From positions 2,232,001-2,296,000 of the forward strand of contig NZ_CP044972.1 in the NCBI RefSeq assembly GCF_010104355.1: DNA of 64,000 nt, in the 5' to 3' direction. The translations under genes were made by a program, and so were the position numbers. Below are positions 8,870 to 20,371 of the stretch, in pieces (position 1 is the first letter of the stretch; each line of letters opens with the position of its first letter). Under the pieces are notes generated by a model. It worked only from the letters and a program-made list of their open reading frames with translations. It did not search any database and had not been told where the DNA came from. Source of the stretch: Hydrogenophaga sp. PBL-H3 (lineage in GTDB: Bacteria; Pseudomonadota; Gammaproteobacteria; Burkholderiales; Burkholderiaceae_C).

Positions 8870-10183
8870 ATGCTGGATTTGAACCGACACAACGCGCTGC
8901 CCCTGATCCCGAGACGCCGCGCGCTCGGCCTGGTTTCCACCCTCCCTCTGCTGGCTTGGCCTCTGGCTTCGCAAGCCCAGTTCCGGGTTGAGGTGGCGGG
9001 CGTCGGCCTCACCCAGTTTCCGTTCTCTGTCGTGGGTTTTCGCGGCAATGAGGTGGCCAGCGAGAACATCGCCGCCATCGTGCGCGCCGATCTGGAACGC
9101 AGTGGTCAGTTCCGTTTTGTGGAGCCCATTGCGGGCGGTCTGGACGAAACCTCCCGCCCCGACCTTGGTCCCTGGCGCGAGCGCAAGTCCGATTCCTTGC
9201 TCACCGGCAGCGTCACCAGACTGGCCGACGGCCGCTTTGACGTACGTTTCCGTCTCTGGGACGTGGTCCGTGGCCAGGACCTCGGTGGACTGAGCTACCC
9301 GGTGGGCGCGCAAGACCTGCGCCTGGCGGCCCACCGAATCGCCGATTTCATCTACGAGAAGATCACCGGCGAAAAGGGCGTGTTCTCCACCCGCATCGCC
9401 TACGTCACCAAGACCGCACAGCGCCACAACCTGTGGGTGGCTGATGCCGATGGTGAAAGCGCTCGTGCGGCCCTCACGAGCCCCGAACCCATCATCTCGC
9501 CGAGCTGGGCACCGGGTGGTGCGCAGCTGGCCTATGTGTCGTTCGAGGCCCGCAAGCCCGTGATCTATGCCCACGACGTGGCGTCGGGCAAGCGTCGGCT
9601 GCTGGCCAATTTCAAGGGCTCGAACAGCGCGCCATCCTGGTCGCCTGATGGCCGCTCGGTGGTGGCCACGCTTTCGCTCTCGGGCAACGCACAGGTCTAC
9701 TCCATGGATGCCAACGGAGGTGAACCCCGCCGCCTGAGCCAGTCGGCCAGCATCGACACCGAACCGGTGTTCAGCCCCGATGGCAAGACCATCTATTTCG
9801 TGAGCGACCGCGGAGGCTCGCCGCAGGTGTACCGCATGGGGTCGCAAGGTGGCAATGCGCAGCGCCTGACCTTCACCGGCAACTACAACATCTCGCCCGC
9901 GCCCAGCCCCGACGGCCGCTGGCTGGCGTTCATCTCACGGGTGAACGGAGCCTTCCGCCTGCATGTGATGGAGCTCTCCAGTGGCAACGTCACGGCGCTC
10001 ACCGAATCGAGCGCCGACGAGAGCCCCAGCTTCTCGCCCAACAGCCGCATGATCATCTACGCCACCCGGGAAAAGGGGCAGGAAGCCCTGATGACCACCA
10101 CGGTGGATGGGCGCATCAAAACCCGGCTGGCCGGCGCGCAGGGTGACATCCGGGAGCCCGAGTGGGGCCCGTTCCTGCGCTGA
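8870..10183 (+). CDS. tolB: Tol-Pal system beta-propeller protein TolB
   Basis: Periplasmic partner of Pal, OmpA and colicin-type ligands, needed for outer-membrane constriction at division. ATG 8870 gives 437 residues. The N-terminus (PRRRALGLVSTLPLLAWP, cleavage near SQAQ) is a signal peptide with three arginines ahead of the hydrophobic core, somewhat Tat-like. An N-terminal alpha/beta domain is followed by propeller blades with repeated SPDGR, SPDGK and SPSWAPGG-type motifs. It heads tolB-pal-cpoB; tolQRA are not in the window. A TATTAT -10-like element lies at 8803-8808, without a convincing -35. Confidence 0.95.
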   Translation: MLDLNRHNALPLIPRRRALGLVSTLPLLAWPLASQAQFRVEVAGVGLTQFPFSVVGFRGNEVASENIAAIVRADLERSGQFRFVEPIAGGLDETSRPDLGPWRERKSDSLLTGSVTRLADGRFDVRFRLWDVVRGQDLGGLSYPVGAQDLRLAAHRIADFIYEKITGEKGVFSTRIAYVTKTAQRHNLWVADADGESARAALTSPEPIISPSWAPGGAQLAYVSFEARKPVIYAHDVASGKRRLLANFKGSNSAPSWSPDGRSVVATLSLSGNAQVYSMDANGGEPRRLSQSASIDTEPVFSPDGKTIYFVSDRGGSPQVYRMGSQGGNAQRLTFTGNYNISPAPSPDGRWLAFISRVNGAFRLHVMELSSGNVTALTESSADESPSFSPNSRMIIYATREKGQEALMTTTVDGRIKTRLAGAQGDIREPEWGPFLR

Positions 10184-10245
10184 GTCAAGCCTGGGGGTGC
10201 GCAGCATTCCCACACACATTCGTTTTTCATTTCCAAGGAATTTTC

Positions 10246-10830
10246 ATGACCACATCCATCTCGACCGCTTCTCTTCAAAACACCTGGGCCCGACGCGGCG
10301 TTCGCCTGGTTGCCGGCTTGGGCCTGGCCGCTGTGCTGGCCGCTTGCAGCTCGGGCGTGAAGCTCGACGATGTGCCGGTTGAAAATCGAACGGGCTCGGC
10401 GGTCAACTCCGGTGGTGCTGCGGGTGGGCAAGGTGGTGCGGTCGATCCGCGCGGCGTGTCGGGCGTGTCCGTGGGTGGTGCAGACTCGGCGCAGCCTGCC
10501 GCCGTGGCCCGCATCATCTATTTCGACTACGACAGCTTCGAGGTCAAGGCCGATTCAGCCGCCACGCTGGAAGCCAACGCACGCTACCTCAATGCCAACC
10601 GCACTCGCCGTGTGAACCTCGAAGGTCACACCGACGAGCGTGGCGGCCGCGAATACAACCTGGCTCTTGGTCAGAAGCGCGCCGAAGCTGTGCGCCGTGC
10701 GCTCAGCCTGCTGGGCGTGACCGATGCACAGATGGAAGCGGTGAGCTTTGGTGAAGAAAAACCTGCGCAGGTCGGCCTGGACGAAACCTCGTTCGCCAAG
10801 AACCGCCGCGTTGAACTGACCTACCGTTGA
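10246..10830 (+). CDS. pal: Peptidoglycan-associated lipoprotein Pal
   Basis: Outer-membrane lipoprotein that tethers the membrane to peptidoglycan and interacts with TolB. It has 194 residues, with a lipobox LAAC placing the lipidated cysteine at residue 34, a Gly/Ala-rich linker, then a full OmpA-like domain: IIYFDYDSFEVK, LEGHTDERGGREYNLALGQKRAEAV and KNRRVELTYR. A strong AAGGAA ribosome-binding site lies at 10235-10240, so ATG 10246 is preferred over the frame's earlier opening at 10162. Confidence 0.97.
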   Translation: MTTSISTASLQNTWARRGVRLVAGLGLAAVLAACSSGVKLDDVPVENRTGSAVNSGGAAGGQGGAVDPRGVSGVSVGGADSAQPAAVARIIYFDYDSFEVKADSAATLEANARYLNANRTRRVNLEGHTDERGGREYNLALGQKRAEAVRRALSLLGVTDAQMEAVSFGEEKPAQVGLDETSFAKNRRVELTYR

Positions 10831-10832
10831 AC

Positions 10833-11597
10833 ATGAAGCTCTCCACCGCAGCGCCCTGGGCGCTTTCGCTGGCAGTCTTGTGGCCCTTCCAGGCCCATGC
10901 CCTGTTCGGCGACGACGAGGCCCGCAAGGCCATCATCGAGCTGCGCCAGAAGGTGGATGCCAACAAGCAGGCTTCCGATGCCGCTGCAGCAGAAGCGCGG
11001 GAAGGTGATGCCGGCGCGCGGCGCAGCATGCTCGAGCTGTCCAACCAGATCGAGCAGTTGCGTGGTGAACTGGCGCGCCTGAGGGGCCAGAACGAACAAT
11101 TGGCGCGCGAAGTCTCCGAACTCCAGCGCCAGCAGAAGGACGTGCAATCCGGCATCGACGAACGCTTGCGGCAGGTGGAGCCGCTGCGCATCGAGTACGA
11201 CGGCCAGACGTTCACGGCAGCGCCCGCCGAAAAGAGCGACTTCGATGCTGCGATGGCGCAGTTGCGCAAGTCCGAGTTCCAGCCCGCGTCGGCGGCCTAT
11301 GCCGCTTTCATGCAGCGGTATCCGGCCAGCGGCTACACACCCTCGGTGCTGTACTGGTTGGGCAACGCCCAGTACGCGAGCCGCGCTTACAAGGAAGCCG
11401 TGGTTACCCATGGCCGGCTGGTGCGCGAGTTCCCAGCCCATGTGCGCACGCCCGAGGCGATGCTCGCCATGGCCAACAGCCAGATCGAGCTGAAAGACGC
11501 GCGCACCGCCAAGCGCACGCTGGAAGACCTCGTGAAGGCGTACCCCAACGCCGAAGCCGCAGCAGCGGCGCGCGAGCGACTGGCCCGGCTGCGCTGA
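10833..11597 (+). CDS. cpoB: Tol-Pal system protein CpoB (YbgF)
   Basis: Periplasmic coordinator of the Tol machinery and PBP1B during septation. The 254-residue protein has a signal peptide, an N-terminal coiled coil (residues about 40-115, rich in Glu, Gln, Arg and Leu) that trimerises in E. coli, then tetratricopeptide repeats with YKEAV, SGYTPSVLYWLGNAQYA and ARTAKRTLEDLVKAYP. It starts two bases after the pal stop, completing the conserved tolB-pal-ybgF order. Confidence 0.94.
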   Translation: MKLSTAAPWALSLAVLWPFQAHALFGDDEARKAIIELRQKVDANKQASDAAAAEAREGDAGARRSMLELSNQIEQLRGELARLRGQNEQLAREVSELQRQQKDVQSGIDERLRQVEPLRIEYDGQTFTAAPAEKSDFDAAMAQLRKSEFQPASAAYAAFMQRYPASGYTPSVLYWLGNAQYASRAYKEAVVTHGRLVREFPAHVRTPEAMLAMANSQIELKDARTAKRTLEDLVKAYPNAEAAAAARERLARLR

Positions 11598-11651
11598 TGC
11601 GCGGTGCGCGCTTCGGCGCGTATCGATCAATGAGCAGTGAGGTCGGCCTCC

Positions 11652-11657
11652 TACAAT
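11652..11657 (+). promoter_or_regulatory. -10 element (TACAAT) placing the start site on an ATG
   Basis: TACAAT lies eight bases before the ATG at 11665. A transcript starting six to eight bases downstream of the -10 would begin at or next to that ATG, suggesting a leaderless or nearly leaderless mRNA for the sulfur transporter. No good -35 or Shine-Dalgarno sequence is visible. Confidence 0.4.
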
Positions 11658-11664
11658 GGCGGCC

Positions 11665-12777
11665 ATGGAAATTGCCGACCTTCTCAAGCTGAATGCCCTT
11701 GTGCTCTGGGCCGCCTTCGCGGTGGCTGTTGTTTTCGGGTTCATCGCACAACGCACCCATTTCTGCACCATGGGGGCGATCAGCGATATCGTGAACATGG
11801 GTGACTGGACCCGCATGCGCATGTGGGGCATGGCAGTGGGTATCGCCATGATCGGCTTTTACGGCATGGCATGGTTGGGCTGGATAGATCCGAACCAGAG
11901 CATTTACACCGGCAACCGCGTGATCTGGCTCTCTGCCACGTTGGGTGGGCTCCTGTTCGGTTTCGGCATGGTGCTGGCGTCGGGCTGCGGCAGCAAGACC
12001 CTGGTGCGCATCGGCGCGGGCAGCCTGAAGTCGCTGGTGGTCTTCTTCGTCATGGGTTTCGCAGCATTTGCCACGCTGCGCGGCGTGACCGCTGTGCTGC
12101 GCGTCAACACCGTGGACAAGGTGAGTTTCGAGATGGCCTCCGGGTCAGCGCTGCCCGCCTGGCTGGCCAGCCTCACCGGCATGGAGCCCACACTGACCGG
12201 GCTAGTCTTTGCGCTGGTGGTCGGCGGTGCGCTGGTGGTCTGGGCCCTGGTGGGCCAGGATTTTCGCAACGCCAACAACTTGCTGGCCGGTATCGGGCTC
12301 GGGCTGGTGGTGATCGCAATGTGGTGGGTCAGTGGCCGACTGGGTTTCGTGGCCGAACATCCCGAGACCCTGGAGGCCGTCTACCTGGGCAGCAACACGG
12401 GCCGGATGGAGGCGCTGACCTTCACCGCGCCGATGGCCTTCACCCTGGACTGGATCATCTTTTTCAGCGACACCTCCAAGGCGCTTACTTTCGGCATCGT
12501 CACGGTGGCGGGCATGGTCGTTGGAGCACTTGTCTGCGCCTTGCTTGAAGGCAGCTTCCGCTGGGAAGGGTTTCGCAGCACACAAGACACGGCACTGCAC
12601 CTGACTGGCGCGGTGTGCATGGGAGTGGGTGGTGTCACGGCACTGGGTTGCACGGTGGGCCAGGGCATGTCGGGCCTGTCCACGCTGAGCCTGACGAGCA
12701 TCATCGCCGTGACAGGCATCGTGCTGGGCGCCATCGGTGGTTTTCGTTTTCAGATCTGGTTGCTGGATCGCGAGTGA
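11665..12777 (+). CDS. YeeE/YedE family sulfur-compound transporter
   Basis: A multi-pass inner-membrane protein of the YeeE/YedE (TsuA) family, whose characterised members import thiosulfate. The 370-residue sequence has the conserved cysteine motifs THFCTMGAISD near the N-terminus, ASGCGSKTLVR in the first half and LGCTVGQGMSG in the second, with about nine or ten hydrophobic segments. Another ATG lies three codons upstream (11656), but it sits inside the -10 element, so 11665 is preferred. The stop overlaps tcdA's GTG start. Thiosulfate as substrate is a family-level inference. Confidence 0.88.
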   Translation: MEIADLLKLNALVLWAAFAVAVVFGFIAQRTHFCTMGAISDIVNMGDWTRMRMWGMAVGIAMIGFYGMAWLGWIDPNQSIYTGNRVIWLSATLGGLLFGFGMVLASGCGSKTLVRIGAGSLKSLVVFFVMGFAAFATLRGVTAVLRVNTVDKVSFEMASGSALPAWLASLTGMEPTLTGLVFALVVGGALVVWALVGQDFRNANNLLAGIGLGLVVIAMWWVSGRLGFVAEHPETLEAVYLGSNTGRMEALTFTAPMAFTLDWIIFFSDTSKALTFGIVTVAGMVVGALVCALLEGSFRWEGFRSTQDTALHLTGAVCMGVGGVTALGCTVGQGMSGLSTLSLTSIIAVTGIVLGAIGGFRFQIWLLDRE

Positions 12778-13610
12778 CACAAGACGCCATCGCATTGTTC
12801 GAACGCCGCTTTGGTGGCCTGCGCCGTCTGTATGGTGTCGATGGAGCGCAGCGTGTCTTTGACGCGCATGTGGTGGTGGTGGGCATTGGTGGTGTGGGGT
12901 CCTGGGCGGTGGAAGCCCTGGCGCGCAGCGGCGTGCGCCGTCTCACGCTGATCGACCTGGACCACGTGTCCGAATCCAACATCAACCGGCAGATCCATGC
13001 GCTGGAGCCGACCCTGGGCCAGGCCAAGGCTGATTCGATGCGCGAACGCATTGCGCTGTTTCACCCGGGCTGCTTGGTCGACGTGGTGGATGACTTCGTG
13101 ACGCCCGACAACTGGCCAGCCTTGCTGCAGGCCTTGCCGGGACTTATGGGCTTGCCCTCGGCTGTCATCGACGCATGCGATCAGGTGCGTGCCAAGACCA
13201 CCTTGGCCGCCTGGGCAGCAGCCCATTCGGTGCCATTCATCACCGCGGGTGCTGCCGGTGGCAAGCGGCTCGCCCATGCGGTTGATGTCGCCGATCTGGC
13301 TGACGTCACGCACGATCCCTTGCTGGCGCAATTGCGTTACCGCCTTCGCAAGCACCACGGTGGCGCGCGCTCGGGGAGCATGGGCGTGAGCTGTGTGTTC
13401 AGCCGCGAGACTGTGGCCCCGCCCGACGCGTCCTGCAACATCGAGGGTCCCGATGGCTCGCTCAATTGCCACGGCTATGGCTCAGTGGTCAGCGTCACGG
13501 CGACCTTCGGCTTTTGTGCTGCGGGGTGGGTGATGAACACCTTGTCGAAAGATGTGAATGCAATCTCGACGAGGTCTTCAAAAGTCCCTAAAAAAGAAGC
13601 TATAATTTGA
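12774..13610 (+). CDS. tcdA: tRNA threonylcarbamoyladenosine dehydratase
   Basis: An E1-like (ThiF/MoeB fold) enzyme that cyclises t6A37 to ct6A37 in ANN-decoding tRNAs using ATP. With GTG 12774 (overlapping the transporter stop as GTGA) it has 278 residues: ERRFGGLRRLYG, the nucleotide-binding VVVGIGGVGSWAVEALARSG, LIDLDHVSESNINRQIHAL, and the C-terminal GSVVSVTATFGFCAAG. Coupling to a sulfur transporter recalls the csdL link of this enzyme to the CsdA-CsdE sulfur-transfer pair in E. coli. The end of the gene overlaps the tRNA-Lys promoter. Confidence 0.93.
   Translation: MTQDAIALFERRFGGLRRLYGVDGAQRVFDAHVVVVGIGGVGSWAVEALARSGVRRLTLIDLDHVSESNINRQIHALEPTLGQAKADSMRERIALFHPGCLVDVVDDFVTPDNWPALLQALPGLMGLPSAVIDACDQVRAKTTLAAWAAAHSVPFITAGAAGGKRLAHAVDVADLADVTHDPLLAQLRYRLRKHHGGARSGSMGVSCVFSRETVAPPDASCNIEGPDGSLNCHGYGSVVSVTATFGFCAAGWVMNTLSKDVNAISTRSSKVPKKEAII
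13577..13606 (+). promoter_or_regulatory. Promoter of tRNA-Lys
   Basis: A perfect TATAAT at 13601-13606 is preceded at 18 bases by TTCAAA (13577-13582), a fair -35. It lies in the last codons of tcdA, 57 bases before the mature tRNA 5' end, leaving a short leader for RNase P processing. Confidence 0.65.
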
Positions 13611-13663
13611 GGCTTCGCGGGATACACAATGTGTAAACAGTGTGAAGAACGCGAAGCCCTGAT

Positions 13664-13739
13664 GGGACGTTAGCTCAGTTGGTAGAGCAGCGGACTTTTA
13701 ATCCGTTTGTCGTGGGTTCGACCCCCGCACGTCCCACCA
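13664..13739 (+). tRNA. tRNA-Lys (anticodon TTT)
   Basis: A 76-base cloverleaf. The acceptor stem GGGACGT pairs with ACGTCCC, the D-arm contains TTAGCTCAGTTGGTAGAGC, and the anticodon stem GCGGA/TCCGT encloses loop CTTTTAA with anticodon TTT at 13697-13699. The T-arm is GTGGG TTCGACC CCCGC, and the encoded 3' CCA is at 13737-13739. It decodes AAA and AAG. No integrase or direct repeat lies next to it. Confidence 0.98.
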
Positions 13740-13749
13740 AAACATTTGA

Positions 13750-13778
13750 AGCCCTGATCGAAAGATCAGGGCTTTTTT
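13750..13778 (+). terminator. Intrinsic terminator after tRNA-Lys
   Basis: A perfect 10-base-pair stem (AGCCCTGATC / GATCAGGGCT) closes a GAAA tetraloop and is followed by a T6 run. It ends the tRNA transcript just before the convergent GlsB/YeaQ-type gene. Confidence 0.93.
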
Positions 13779-13811
13779 GTTGCTCGCGCAGGTCATGAGG
13801 CGGGAGCGGCC

Positions 13812-14060
13812 TCAGGTCTTTTTTACGAAGCCGTAGATCATCAACAAAATGATGGCGCCGACGACCGAGGCCAGAAAGCCCACGGGATCACCTTGCCGGT
13901 AAAGACCAAGCGCTGCACCCAGGAAGCCGGCCAGGAACGAGCCCGCCACCCCGAGCAGGGCGGTCATGATCCAGCCCATGCTGTCGTTGCCGGGCTTGAG
14001 GGCGCGTGCGATGAAGCCGGCGATGAGGCCGATGAAGAGGGTGCCGAGGATGGACATCAT
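13812..14060 (-). CDS. GlsB/YeaQ/YmgE family stress-response membrane protein
   Basis: An 82-residue glycine-rich protein of the transglycosylase-associated family, with three hydrophobic helices: ILGTLFIGLIAGFIARAL, WIMTALLGVAGSFLAGF and GFLASVVGAIILLMIYGF. Members are small inner-membrane proteins often induced by general stress; no biochemical function is established. GGAG about seven bases before ATG 14060 supports this start, with another ATG directly after it. It is separated by 106 bases from the ABC-F gene upstream and probably has its own promoter. Confidence 0.88.
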   Translation of the reverse strand: MMSILGTLFIGLIAGFIARALKPGNDSMGWIMTALLGVAGSFLAGFLGAALGLYRQGDPVGFLASVVGAIILLMIYGFVKKT

Positions 14061-14166
14061 TGGAAGGCTCCAGAGGGTTGAGATTGATACAAAAGCAGTA
14101 GAGCTTGCACTCTAGCCGCTTTTCATCGCCTCCCCTGGGCACCTACTTCGGTTGTCCGGCGAAGGG

Positions 14167-16131
14167 TCAGGCGTTGACGGACTCGATTGCTTCGGTGAGT
14201 TCCAGCCAACGTGCTTCGAGAGCCTCGTTCTCGTCATTGACGGCCTTGAGCTGCTTGCCGTTGTGTGCGAGGTCGGTCGGACTCAGCGGTTGGCTCATGC
14301 TGGCTTCCAGGCGAGATTTCTCCTGTGCCAGTTGCGCCATGCGCTTCTCGGTCTGCTCCAGCTCTTTCTTCAGCGGCTTGGTTTTTTCTGCCAGTTGCTG
14401 GCGGCGCTGGGCGTCGTTGCGTTTCTGCTCGGGCGCGGCCACGGGAGCCACCACGGGATTGCGCTGGGCATCGCGCTGTTCCTGACGTTGCGCCTCGCGA
14501 GATTGCTTGGCCATGTCCAGCAGGTAGCGCTGGTAGTCGTCCAGGTCGCCATCGAAGGGCTCGATGCCACCGCGAGAGACCAGCCAGAACTCGTCGCACA
14601 CCGCGCGCAGCAGGGCACGGTCGTGGCTGACCAGCATGACCGTACCTTCGAATTCGTTGAGTGCCACCGACAGGGCCTCGCGCGTGGCGAGGTCGAGGTG
14701 GTTGGTGGGTTCGTCGAGCAGCAGCAGATTGGGGCGCTGCCAGACGATCATGCACAGCACCAGGCGCGCTTTCTCGCCGCCGCTCATGCTGCCCACGCTT
14801 TGCTTGACCTGATCGCCGGTGAAGTTGAAGTTGCCGAGGAAGCTGCGCAGGTCTTGCTCGCGCGTGGGCTGGCCGCTCAGGCGACCTTCGGCCGTGCATT
14901 CGCGCACCAGCCGGATCATGTGCTCCAGCGGGGTGTCGGCCGGGCGCAGCACGTCGAGCTCTTGCTGGGCGAAGTAGCCGATGTTCAGGCCTTTGCCTTC
15001 GGTGATCTGGCCGGCGAGCGGTTGCAGGTCGCGCGCGATGGTCTTGACCACGGTGGACTTGCCCTGGCCGTTGGCACCCAGGATGCCGATGCGCTGGCCC
15101 GCGAGCACCGAGCGGCTGATGTTGCGCACGATGATGGTGGGCTCGCTGCCTTCGTCGGGTGGCGGGTAACCAAAGCTGGCGTCGCTCATGGCCAGCATCG
15201 GGTTGGGCAGGTTCTGCGGCTCGGTGAATTCGAAGGTGAAGTCGGCATCGGCGAGCACCGGGCCGATCTTCTCCATGCGCTCGAGCGCCTTCACGCGGCT
15301 CTGTGCCTGTTTGGCCTTGCTGGCCTTGGCCTTGAAGCGGTCGATGAACTTCTGCAGGTGCGCCATCTTGTCCTGCTGGCGCGCGTAGGCCGACTGCTGC
15401 AGCGCCATCTGCTCGGCGCGCATGTCTTCAAAGCGGCTGTAGTTGCCACCGTAGCGCGTGAGCTGCGCGGTGTGAATGTGTATGGTGACGTTGGTCACGG
15501 CGTCCAGAAACTCGCGGTCGTGGCTGATGACCAGCATGGTGCCTTCGTAGCGCTTGAGCCAGGCTTCCAGCCAGACCAGGGCATCCAGGTCCAGGTGGTT
15601 GGTGGGCTCGTCGAGCAACAGCAACTCACTCGGGCACATGAGGGCACGCGCGAGTTGCAGGCGCATGCGCCAGCCGCCAGAGAAGCTGTTGACCGGGCGC
15701 TCCAGCTCGTCGGTGCGAAAGCCCAGGCCCAGAATCAGCGCCTGAGCGCGGGCGGGCGCGTCGTGCGCGCCGGCGTCGTGCAGTGCCATGTAGGCGTGCG
15801 CCATGCGTTCGCCATCGCCGCTGTCCTCCGAGGCGGTCACTTCCTGCTGGGCGGCGAGCAAGGTCACATCACCTTCGATCACGAACTGCGTGGCCGTCTG
15901 GTCGGTCTCCGGCATGTCCTGGGCCACCTGCGCCATGCGCCACTGGGGAGGCACATAGAAGTCGCCCTTGTCTTCGTGCAACGTGTGGTTGAGCAGACCG
16001 AACAGGCTGGATTTGCCCGCGCCGTTGCGTCCTACAAGGCCGACCTTTTCGCCCGGGTTGATGGTGCAGGATGCGTTGTCGAGCAGGACCTTCACGCCGC
16101 GGCGAAGGACAAGGTTTTTCAAGGTGATCAT
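14167..16131 (-). CDS. ABC-F family ATPase (YheS/Uup-like)
   Basis: A soluble tandem-cassette ATPase of the ABC-F translation-factor group, 654 residues with no membrane segments. Cassette 1 has Walker A GRNGAGKSS, FSGGWRMRL and LLLLDEPTNHLD. The linker (about residues 235-310) is rich in basic residues (FKAKASKAKQAQSRVKALERM), as in the P-site tRNA interaction motif. Cassette 2 has GANGQGKSTV, MSGGEKARL and LLLLDEPTNHLD. A charged coiled coil follows near the C-terminus. The EQ-type residues are intact. It resembles YheS more than EttA; the exact subgroup needs a tree. Its start overlaps the prmB stop by four bases. Confidence 0.9.
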   Translation of the reverse strand: MITLKNLVLRRGVKVLLDNASCTINPGEKVGLVGRNGAGKSSLFGLLNHTLHEDKGDFYVPPQWRMAQVAQDMPETDQTATQFVIEGDVTLLAAQQEVTASEDSGDGERMAHAYMALHDAGAHDAPARAQALILGLGFRTDELERPVNSFSGGWRMRLQLARALMCPSELLLLDEPTNHLDLDALVWLEAWLKRYEGTMLVISHDREFLDAVTNVTIHIHTAQLTRYGGNYSRFEDMRAEQMALQQSAYARQQDKMAHLQKFIDRFKAKASKAKQAQSRVKALERMEKIGPVLADADFTFEFTEPQNLPNPMLAMSDASFGYPPPDEGSEPTIIVRNISRSVLAGQRIGILGANGQGKSTVVKTIARDLQPLAGQITEGKGLNIGYFAQQELDVLRPADTPLEHMIRLVRECTAEGRLSGQPTREQDLRSFLGNFNFTGDQVKQSVGSMSGGEKARLVLCMIVWQRPNLLLLDEPTNHLDLATREALSVALNEFEGTVMLVSHDRALLRAVCDEFWLVSRGGIEPFDGDLDDYQRYLLDMAKQSREAQRQEQRDAQRNPVVAPVAAPEQKRNDAQRRQQLAEKTKPLKKELEQTEKRMAQLAQEKSRLEASMSQPLSPTDLAHNGKQLKAVNDENEALEARWLELTEAIESVNA

Positions 16132-17033
16132 GGAGCGGGCGTCTGCAAGGTGTGCAGTGCCGTGATGGATTCAAGGGTGAGCAAGAGGACCTGGTCATCG
16201 CCGGCGCTGGTGGCCAGCCAGACGGTTTCCAGGTGGGGGAACGCAGCTTCGAAATGCGCGCGTTCATTGCCGATTTCCAGCACCAGCACGCCCTGAGGCT
16301 TGAGGTGGCGGGGCACGTCGCGGATCAGCTGTCGCACGAAGTCCATGCCGTCCACATTGCCCGCGGTGTTGCCGTCCAGGGCCAACGCCGGTTCAGCGCG
16401 GTACTCCGGCGGCAGGGCCGCCATGCTTTGTGCGTTCACATAGGGTGGGTTGCACAGGATCAGGTCCCAGGGGCCGGGGCAGTTCTTCAGGCCGTCGGAC
16501 ACCACCAGCTGGATGCGGTGTTGCAGTTCGTGCCGGGCCACGTTGATGCGGGCGACTTCCAGGGCCTCGGGTGAGATGTCTGCGCCGGTCACGCGCACGT
16601 CGGGGTAGGCCATGGCGGCGAGCACGGCCAGACTACCGTTGCCGGTGCACAGGTCAAGCACATCGCGGGTTTTTTCGTCCAGCCAGGGATCGATCGAGCC
16701 CTCGGCCAGCAGCTCGGCAATGAAGCTGCGCGGCACGATGGCGCGCCGATCGACGTGGAAGGGCACGCCCTGCAGCCAGGCTTCGCCGGTGAGGTAGGCG
16801 GCTGGCTCACGGGAGTCGATCCGCCGCTGGATCAGCGCCTCCACCTCGGCTTGCTGCTGCGCCGTGACGGGCTGGCGGGTGAGGGCGTCCAGGTCGCTGT
16901 CCAGCGGCAGGCCGAGCTGCCACAGCACGAGCCAGCTGGCTTCGTCGCGCGCGTTGGTGGTGCCATGGCCATAGGCCAGATGGGCCGCATCCAGGCGGCG
17001 GGTGGCCGCAGCCAGCAGTTCTTTCAGTTTCAC
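16128..17033 (-). CDS. prmB: 50S ribosomal protein L3 N5-glutamine methyltransferase
   Basis: A SAM-dependent methyltransferase that modifies a glutamine in ribosomal protein L3. Of its 301 residues, the N-terminal helical domain precedes a Rossmann domain with VLDLCTGNGSLAVLAA (about 125-140) and the catalytic NPPYVN at 195-200. PRSFIAELL at about 101-109 is typical of PrmB; PrmC, which acts on release factors, usually has a DTE-type motif there. It lies between dapE and the ABC-F gene in a tight minus-strand run. Confidence 0.93.
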   Translation of the reverse strand: MKLKELLAAATRRLDAAHLAYGHGTTNARDEASWLVLWQLGLPLDSDLDALTRQPVTAQQQAEVEALIQRRIDSREPAAYLTGEAWLQGVPFHVDRRAIVPRSFIAELLAEGSIDPWLDEKTRDVLDLCTGNGSLAVLAAMAYPDVRVTGADISPEALEVARINVARHELQHRIQLVVSDGLKNCPGPWDLILCNPPYVNAQSMAALPPEYRAEPALALDGNTAGNVDGMDFVRQLIRDVPRHLKPQGVLVLEIGNERAHFEAAFPHLETVWLATSAGDDQVLLLTLESITALHTLQTPAP

Positions 17034-17041
17034 GGGAGCGC

Positions 17042-19379
<2,338 letters not shown>

Positions 19380-19423
19380 GCTGATCCCTTCAGGTAACTA
19401 CGTTCAGTGAGACAGGCCGCCGC

Positions 19424-19494
19424 GCCGGGCCGCCCCAGGCGAGGCCAGCCCCCTTGGGCAGCAGCGACTCGCGAAGCGGCGGCGCGTGGGGGCA
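19424..19494 (-). repeat. Dispersed ~70-base intergenic repeat, copy A
   Basis: This GC-rich stretch between dapD and pilU (GCCGGGCCGCCCCAGGCGAG at its left end, GGCGCGTGGGGG near its right end) matches, in the opposite orientation, the sequence just before ligA at 27353-27424. By eye about four of five positions agree, with two or three small gaps. It ends seven bases from the dapD stop. Similar sequences recur between genes in Comamonadaceae (recalled, not checked here). Confidence 0.75.
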
Positions 19495-19500
19495 TCTTGC

Positions 19501-20334
<834 letters not shown>

Positions 20335-20371
20335 GAGGCAGGTCGGAGGAAGAAAAAGAAAAAAGGGGGAG

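Noticed and set aside
13664..13778. tRNA-Lys as an integration site for a genomic island
   Set aside because: No integrase, no repeated tRNA 3' end and no change in gene type next to it; the neighbours are conserved housekeeping genes.
14152..16296. A 714-codon open frame antisense to the ABC-F gene
   Set aside because: The minus-strand ABC-F protein has two complete ATPase cassettes; the plus-strand translation has none.
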